Source: Pelotomaculum sp. (GTDB lineage Bacteria; Bacillota; Desulfotomaculia; Desulfotomaculales; Pelotomaculaceae). From it: a stretch of DNA of 9,898 nt. Below, one piece after another: positions 6,114-9,898 of the stretch. Under the pieces are notes generated by a model, which made no database searches, was not told the origin of the DNA, and worked only from the letters and a program-made list of their open reading frames with translations. The DNA lies in assembly GCA_003489345.1 (NCBI GenBank), contig DNIT01000225.1, forward strand, positions 7,764 to 17,661, read 5' to 3'. Numbering within the stretch: the stretch's first letter is position 1; the number at the start of each line of letters is the position of its first letter. The position numbers and the translations under genes are program-made.

Positions 6114-7310
6114 TTACAGAATCTGAATTGCATCGTCAAGCGTGGGGATGAACGGCTCCAGGCCCTTTTCGGTCACAATAAAGGTGTCTTCAATCCCTAC
6201 CGTTCCTTCATCAGGAAAGATAAACTTTGGTTCCAGCGCTATAATCATGCCCGGCTGCATGGCGATTGAATAATTTTTCGCTATGACCGGCAGGTCATCA
6301 AGTTCCAGCCCGACCCCGTGTCCGATAAAGTTGACGCTGTAACCATAGCCCATGAAATGCCCGGCAAAGCCTGACTGTTCCGCCATGCTTAACGCAACAT
6401 CATAAAGGTCCTTGCCGTCAACGCCGGGCTTTGCTTCTTGGGCTACCTTGCGTTTGATGGCAAGGGCCGTATTGTGGGCTTCCAGCAATTTGTCGGATAA
6501 TGGTCCGAAAGAATAGATCCTGGTATGGTCCACCATATACCCATTGAGAACAGGACCGTAATCAATAAGGATGGGTTCGTTGCGACCGATCTTTTTATAG
6601 CCGGAGCCAATAGGGTAAGAAGGATTTACTCCTCTACCACCGGTCGGCCCGTCAAAATAACTGGGATAGGCCGAGTTCCACCCTGATAAAATGTGGATGG
6701 AGAGCTCCTGGTTGAAGGCCCTTATGCGGGGGTATTGATTTCCCCTGAGTCTTAAGAACAGTTCAATTTTTCCTGACAGCTCTATTTCGGTCATGCCTTC
6801 TTTTATAAAGTTAGGAATCTCTGCAAACATTTCAGAGGTCAAACTGGCGGCATCTCTTAGATACTCAATCTCATACGGGGTCTTGATCATCCTGATCTCC
6901 CGGATGAGCCCCGATACATCAACAATTTCCAAAGGCTCAAGCATCTTCCTATACCTGGAAAAAAGATTGACCGGCAAAACATCAAGCTCCATGCCGATCC
7001 TGGCTTTGCCATTGATCACGCCGGATATGCTGCCGCCGATATCTTTGAAGCTCCGCACGGCAATAATCTTTTCCAGGGCGCTGTCCTCAAGCGCTCTTTC
7101 ATAGCTTTTTCTGACCATCAAAAGAGGTTCTCCCTGGGCTGGAATCAAGAGATGGGCATCCTGGCAGGTGCCGCTGAAATAAAACAAGTCGGCTTTTTGC
7201 ACGACCAGGGCTGCCTGGATGTCGGCTTTACGCAGGCGTTCCTGGAATTTCCCAATCCTTTCGTAAAGTTCCTCCCTGGGTGTGCAGGAAGTATGTTTTT
7301 GCTCAGTCAT
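6114..7310 (-). CDS. M24-family metallopeptidase (Xaa-Pro dipeptidase/aminopeptidase-like)
   Basis: Cytoplasmic dinuclear-metal peptidase with the pita-bread fold, expected to cleave peptides at Xaa-Pro bonds. It has 398 residues. Residues 1-140 form a creatinase-like N-terminal domain and about 150-398 the catalytic domain. The five metal ligands are present: D250 in LIDYG, D261 in MVDHTR, H331 in IGHGVGLEL, E360 in ALEPK and E374 in GIEDT. After GHGVGLEL the sequence reads DDLP where many relatives have HE-P, so specificity may differ from classical PepQ/PepP; other M24 members (creatinase, DMSP lyase DddP) share the fold. The start at 7310 is chosen because a strong AGGAGGG lies 6 bases upstream; the open frame extends 16 codons further without a ribosome binding site. 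It is convergent with the synthetase and divergent from the DUF169 gene. Confidence 0.92.
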   Translation of the reverse strand: MTEQKHTSCTPREELYERIGKFQERLRKADIQAALVVQKADLFYFSGTCQDAHLLIPAQGEPLLMVRKSYERALEDSALEKIIAVRSFKDIGGSISGVINGKARIGMELDVLPVNLFSRYRKMLEPLEIVDVSGLIREIRMIKTPYEIEYLRDAASLTSEMFAEIPNFIKEGMTEIELSGKIELFLRLRGNQYPRIRAFNQELSIHILSGWNSAYPSYFDGPTGGRGVNPSYPIGSGYKKIGRNEPILIDYGPVLNGYMVDHTRIYSFGPLSDKLLEAHNTALAIKRKVAQEAKPGVDGKDLYDVALSMAEQSGFAGHFMGYGYSVNFIGHGVGLELDDLPVIAKNYSIAMQPGMIIALEPKFIFPDEGTVGIEDTFIVTEKGLEPFIPTLDDAIQIL

Positions 7311-7316
7311 GTTGTA

Positions 7317-7323
7317 CCCTCCT
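7317..7323 (-). promoter_or_regulatory. Ribosome binding site of the M24 peptidase gene
   Basis: Read on the minus strand, AGGAGGG lies 6 bases before the ATG whose first base is 7310. This fixes the start downstream of the longer open frame that begins at 7358. Confidence 0.85.
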
Positions 7324-7346
7324 GGTAAAAAGTTGTCCTGTAAGAA

Positions 7347-7375
7347 AGTATAAATCAAAAAAAAGGTTCTTGCAA
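7347..7375 (-). promoter_or_regulatory. Promoter of the M24 peptidase gene
   Basis: On the minus strand TTGCAA (7375-7370, 4 of 6 matches) is followed after 17 bases by TATACT (7352-7347, 5 of 6). Initiation would fall near 7340, leaving about a 30-base leader. It overlaps the first codons of the longer open frame, further supporting the start at 7310. Confidence 0.6.
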
Positions 7376-7390
7376 AAATAATTGAGTATG

Positions 7391-7403
7391 GTTAAATTTT
7401 AAC
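7391..7403. promoter_or_regulatory. AT-rich perfect palindrome between divergent genes, possible operator
   Basis: GTTAAA-T-TTTAAC is a perfect 13-base palindrome located upstream of the peptidase promoter and about 100 bases before the DUF169 gene. Its place in a divergent control region suggests a regulator site, but AT-rich palindromes of this size also arise by chance. Confidence 0.3.
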
Positions 7404-7485
7404 AAATATTCAGTACCATGGCAGGATTTTTTGTTTTCCCGCTGTACATGTTCTAGAAAGCGTCGTTGATACAAAATAAAAAATA

Positions 7486-7492
7486 AGAGGTG
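7486..7492 (+). promoter_or_regulatory. Ribosome binding site that decides the DUF169 start
   Basis: AGAGGTG lies one base before the ATG at 7494 and 7 bases before the ATG at 7500. The second ATG has the workable spacing and is taken as the start. Confidence 0.65.
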
Positions 7493-7499
7493 AATGAGA

Positions 7500-8282
7500 A
7501 TGAAAAGTAAGATTGCTGAGGCTATTAACCTGAGTAAATATTCTCCAGTAGCCATTGTATTTACAGATGAAAAGCCTGAAGGGGCGCTCCAGTTCAAGGA
7601 AGGTGTTTGGGGCTGCGTGGTGGCGATGCTAAAAGCAGCAGCCAAGGGCAGAACAGCGGTTTTCGATCGCAAAACCTGCGGGTGCATCGGAGGTGGCGCC
7701 GGCCTTTGTTTTGGCAACACCTACGTTGGTTTCCCGGGGGGGATCGAGTATTTCCTGTCTGTGGGCAACAAGGAATTCTGCGACAGTGAAATTGGCAAAA
7801 ATATCGTGAAAAATATGCCTGCCTTAAGCCATGGCGAAGCATACAAGAAATCTCCGGAGTTTGCCAAGTCTTTTGCTGACGCGCTTCCTTACTATGACAT
7901 ACCTAATGAGTACGTGGTGTTCAAACCGCTGGAGAAAATCTTGCCCGGCGAAAAACCGGAAGTGGTGGTTTTTCTGGCCGCGCCAGATCAAATTTCAGCC
8001 CTGGTGGTACTGGCTAACTATGGCAGGCATGGCGGCGACAACGTTATCGTCCCCTGGGGCGCCGGATGCCACAGCGTCTGTTTGATACCTTTCAATGAAG
8101 GGAATTCGGATAACCCGCGCGGCGTTATAGGATTGACAGACATCTCCGCCCGCAAACAGGTGGAAAAAGACATTCTTTCCTTCAGCGTACCTTATAAGAT
8201 GTTCCTTGAAATGGAAAGCAACGTGGAGGAGAGCTTCCTGACCAGGGAAGAATGGCTGAAGATAAAAGAAAGAAATAAATAA
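7500..8282 (+). CDS. DUF169 domain-containing protein
   Basis: A 260-residue soluble protein matching the DUF169 family over almost its whole length. That family is widespread in anaerobes and archaea and has no firm function. Family-like features are WGCVVAMLKAAAKGRTAVFDR near 37-57, the glycine- and cysteine-rich TCGCIGGGAGLCFG at 59-72, the middle FKPLEKILP and PEVVVFLAAPDQISALV, and VPWGAGCHSVC at 184-194. Seven cysteines are present (39, 60, 62, 70, 94, 190, 194); their clustering near 39-70 and 190-194 would suit metal or Fe-S binding, which is inference only. There is no signal peptide or membrane segment. It is divergently placed from the M24 peptidase gene and ends at a strong terminator, so it is probably transcribed alone. 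A clear promoter was not found upstream; the sequence before the ribosome site is very A-rich. Confidence 0.88.
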   Translation: MKSKIAEAINLSKYSPVAIVFTDEKPEGALQFKEGVWGCVVAMLKAAAKGRTAVFDRKTCGCIGGGAGLCFGNTYVGFPGGIEYFLSVGNKEFCDSEIGKNIVKNMPALSHGEAYKKSPEFAKSFADALPYYDIPNEYVVFKPLEKILPGEKPEVVVFLAAPDQISALVVLANYGRHGGDNVIVPWGAGCHSVCLIPFNEGNSDNPRGVIGLTDISARKQVEKDILSFSVPYKMFLEMESNVEESFLTREEWLKIKERNK

Positions 8283-8313
8283 CCTCATGAAAACAATATG
8301 TTGTAAATACCGC

Positions 8314-8350
8314 CGGGTAGGTTCGCAATGACGAATTTACCCGTTTTTTT
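8314..8350 (+). terminator. Strong intrinsic terminator after the DUF169 gene
   Basis: A 12-bp stem (8314-8325 with 8332-8343, including two G-T wobbles) with a 6-base loop is followed directly by seven T residues at 8344-8350. It starts about 30 bases past the stop codon and separates this gene from the haloperoxidase gene. Confidence 0.93.
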
Positions 8351-8373
8351 ACGCTAAAACGAACAGGTTTCAT

Positions 8374-8409
8374 TTGTTATCATAATATAAATTATGGATA
8401 AATTAAAAT
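8374..8409 (+). promoter_or_regulatory. AT-rich promoter region of the haloperoxidase gene
   Basis: TTGTTA at 8374-8379 is followed after 17 bases by GATAAA at 8397-8402, each with 4 of 6 consensus matches. Other -10-like hexamers (CATAAT 8381, TATAAA 8386, TAAAAT 8404) lie in the same stretch. A promoter is expected because a terminator precedes this region, but the exact hexamers are uncertain. Confidence 0.4.
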
Positions 8410-8435
8410 AATATGGAATCCGGAGTGAGGCCAAA

Positions 8436-9898
8436 ATGAGCGGTGATATTTTGGGTAACGGTAATGAAGATTTATTTACCAACAAAAAAAAGGCTTGTCA
8501 GGGTGATCCAGCAGGGTTGAACTTAAACCTGGGGGATTCGTGTGATATCGGGCCGGAAAATGCCCGGCAGCGCCGTCAATCGGCCTACCAAGTTCGTCTG
8601 AATGCAGCCGGATTTGAAAGAGATCTTCCACTTCCAGGCCATCCGTGTAATGGTGATGAATTGCTGTATGCAAATAAGATTGGCAACTTTTCTAAGGCCT
8701 TACCGCACAATCAACTGGGTGAGGTTAACCTCAATGCCTATCAGGCCTATATTGAAGCATTGACCACCGGCGACCCGGCGGATTTTACAGCCATACCCCT
8801 GGGAGGCGTGGTCAAGCTCGCCAATCCGCAGGCCGCTTATGCTTATGAGATGGCGGGACCTGATTCCCATCACCTAAGAACGGTTCCACCGCCCGCTTTC
8901 AGCAGCGCCTGGGAAGCCGGTGAGATGGCTGAAGTTTACTGGCAGGCTTTAACCCGTGATGTGCCTTTTACAGACTACGACACCAATCCGCTAACACTGG
9001 CGGCCGCTTCTGATTTATCAGGATTTTCAGATTTTAGGGGACCAAAAGCCGGTGGTTTGGTAACTCCGGGAACCCTGTTTCGCATGGATGTCCCCGGAGA
9101 CCTGGTGGGGCCTTATGTTTCTCAGTTTCTGTGGCAGAACATTCCCTACGGGGCTACGAGCATCACCCAGCGCTATCAAGTTCCTGTGGCCGGTGTGGAC
9201 TACATGACCACGTATGCGGCATGGTTGAACATCCAGAACGGTCTACCGCCAACTGCAGCGATTCAATATGAGGGCACGCCTCGTTATATCCGCAATGGCC
9301 GCGATATGGGAGAATATGTGCACAAGGATTTCTCTTGTGAGGCTACACTTTCTGCTTGCTTAATCCTGCTCGGATTAGGAGCAAATGCCCTGGCCCCAAC
9401 CAACCCTTATCTGCATTCTGATACCCAGGTTGGATTCAGCACTTTCGGCGCCCCGCATATTCTGGATTTTGTGATCCGGGTGTCGCGGGTAGCGCTGGAG
9501 GCGGCCTGGTTCCAGAAATTCCTGGTTCACCGCCGGCTCCGGCCCGAAGAATTCGGGGGCGCTGTGCAAAATCGACTGACAGGCGCCGCCTGCTATCCGA
9601 TTAATCTGGAACTGCTCAATTCCCAGGCGGTTTCCGAGGTTTTCAACAAGTATGGCGTCTACCTGCTGCCACAGGCCTATCCGGAAGGCTGTCCGACCCA
9701 TCCGGCTTATCCTTCCGGTCACGCTGCTTTTTCCGGGGCCGGGGTGACGATGCTGAAGGCGTTCTTCAAGGAGTCCTTTGTACTACCCAACCCGGTTGTG
9801 ACCGACTCCGACGGCCTCTCCCTGCTTCCTTACGAAGGCCCGCTTTTGACGGTAGGCGGGGAATTGAACAAACTGGCCGCCAATATCGCCATTGGCCG
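8436..9898 (+). CDS. Vanadium-dependent haloperoxidase (PAP2/VHPO superfamily), 3' end missing
   Basis: Predicted enzyme that uses vanadate and hydrogen peroxide to oxidise halides to hypohalous species. The frame begins at ATG 8436 behind GGAGTGAGG (8422-8430) and runs off the window after 487 residues. The vanadate/phosphate-binding motifs are visible: K361 and R369-P370 in QKFLVHRRLRPEEFGG, and H422-P-A-Y-P-S427-G428-H429. The third motif (R and the apical H) should begin just beyond the edge; the window ends in AANIAIG, as expected before it. The K-to-R distance of 8 and the histidine five residues before the serine match Ascophyllum-type bromoperoxidase rather than Curvularia chloroperoxidase (distance 7, phenylalanine there). 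The long N-terminal region (1-340) resembles other large bacterial members. No signal peptide is visible, so it may be cytoplasmic or use another export route. A non-halogenating acid phosphatase role cannot be excluded. Confidence 0.88.
   Translation, partial: MSGDILGNGNEDLFTNKKKACQGDPAGLNLNLGDSCDIGPENARQRRQSAYQVRLNAAGFERDLPLPGHPCNGDELLYANKIGNFSKALPHNQLGEVNLNAYQAYIEALTTGDPADFTAIPLGGVVKLANPQAAYAYEMAGPDSHHLRTVPPPAFSSAWEAGEMAEVYWQALTRDVPFTDYDTNPLTLAAASDLSGFSDFRGPKAGGLVTPGTLFRMDVPGDLVGPYVSQFLWQNIPYGATSITQRYQVPVAGVDYMTTYAAWLNIQNGLPPTAAIQYEGTPRYIRNGRDMGEYVHKDFSCEATLSACLILLGLGANALAPTNPYLHSDTQVGFSTFGAPHILDFVIRVSRVALEAAWFQKFLVHRRLRPEEFGGAVQNRLTGAACYPINLELLNSQAVSEVFNKYGVYLLPQAYPEGCPTHPAYPSGHAAFSGAGVTMLKAFFKESFVLPNPVVTDSDGLSLLPYEGPLLTVGGELNKLAANIAIG

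Noticed and set aside
7355..7720. Minus-strand open frame of 121 codons across the start of the DUF169 gene
   Set aside because: It is antisense to the DUF169 coding region and overlaps the peptidase promoter; no ribosome site or family match.
9375..9722. Minus-strand open frame inside the haloperoxidase gene
   Set aside because: The opposite strand carries the conserved vanadate-binding motifs in one continuous frame, so this is a shadow.

Overview
The window reads like a chromosomal segment of a medium-GC (roughly 50-55%) Gram-positive anaerobe, most likely a member of the Peptococcaceae/Desulfotomaculum-Pelotomaculum type. This is inferred from strong AGGAGG-type ribosome binding sites with frequent GTG/TTG starts, a DUF2087 regulator joined to a GIY-YIG-like domain, a DUF169 protein, and a GAGACAGGGGAC-type palindrome of a kind I associate with such genomes. 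No rRNA, tRNA, CRISPR array, transposase or phage gene was seen.

Layout. (1) Positions 2-2746, plus strand: the end of an operon for a vitamin B12/Fe-siderophore-type ABC importer. It holds the C-terminal part of the substrate-binding protein, a FecCD/BtuC permease, and an ATPase carrying an unusual extra C-terminal domain of about 160 residues. (2) Positions 2747-3031: non-coding, with unexplained GC-rich sequence that may be a gene remnant, then a near-consensus promoter. (3) Positions 3032-4171: a multidomain putative transcription regulator (zinc-finger-like N-terminus, HTH, DUF2087, degenerate GIY-YIG). (4) Positions 4335-5966: an acyl-CoA synthetase of the AMP-forming family, closed by a near-perfect 15-bp palindrome. 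(5) Positions 6114-7310, minus strand: an M24 Xaa-Pro-dipeptidase-like metallopeptidase. It is divergent from (6) a DUF169 protein (7500-8282, plus) that ends at a strong intrinsic terminator. (7) From 8436 to the window end: a large vanadium-dependent haloperoxidase (PAP2/VHPO superfamily), cut off by the window edge.

The first three genes form one functional unit: capture, membrane passage and energising of cobalamin, cobinamide or ferric chelate uptake. The remaining genes are mostly single transcription units with their own promoters or terminators, and nothing in the sequence ties them into one pathway. The most notable items are the vanadium haloperoxidase, whose active-site spacing and one key histidine match the algal bromoperoxidase type in what looks like an anaerobe's genome, and the extra domain on the ABC ATPase.
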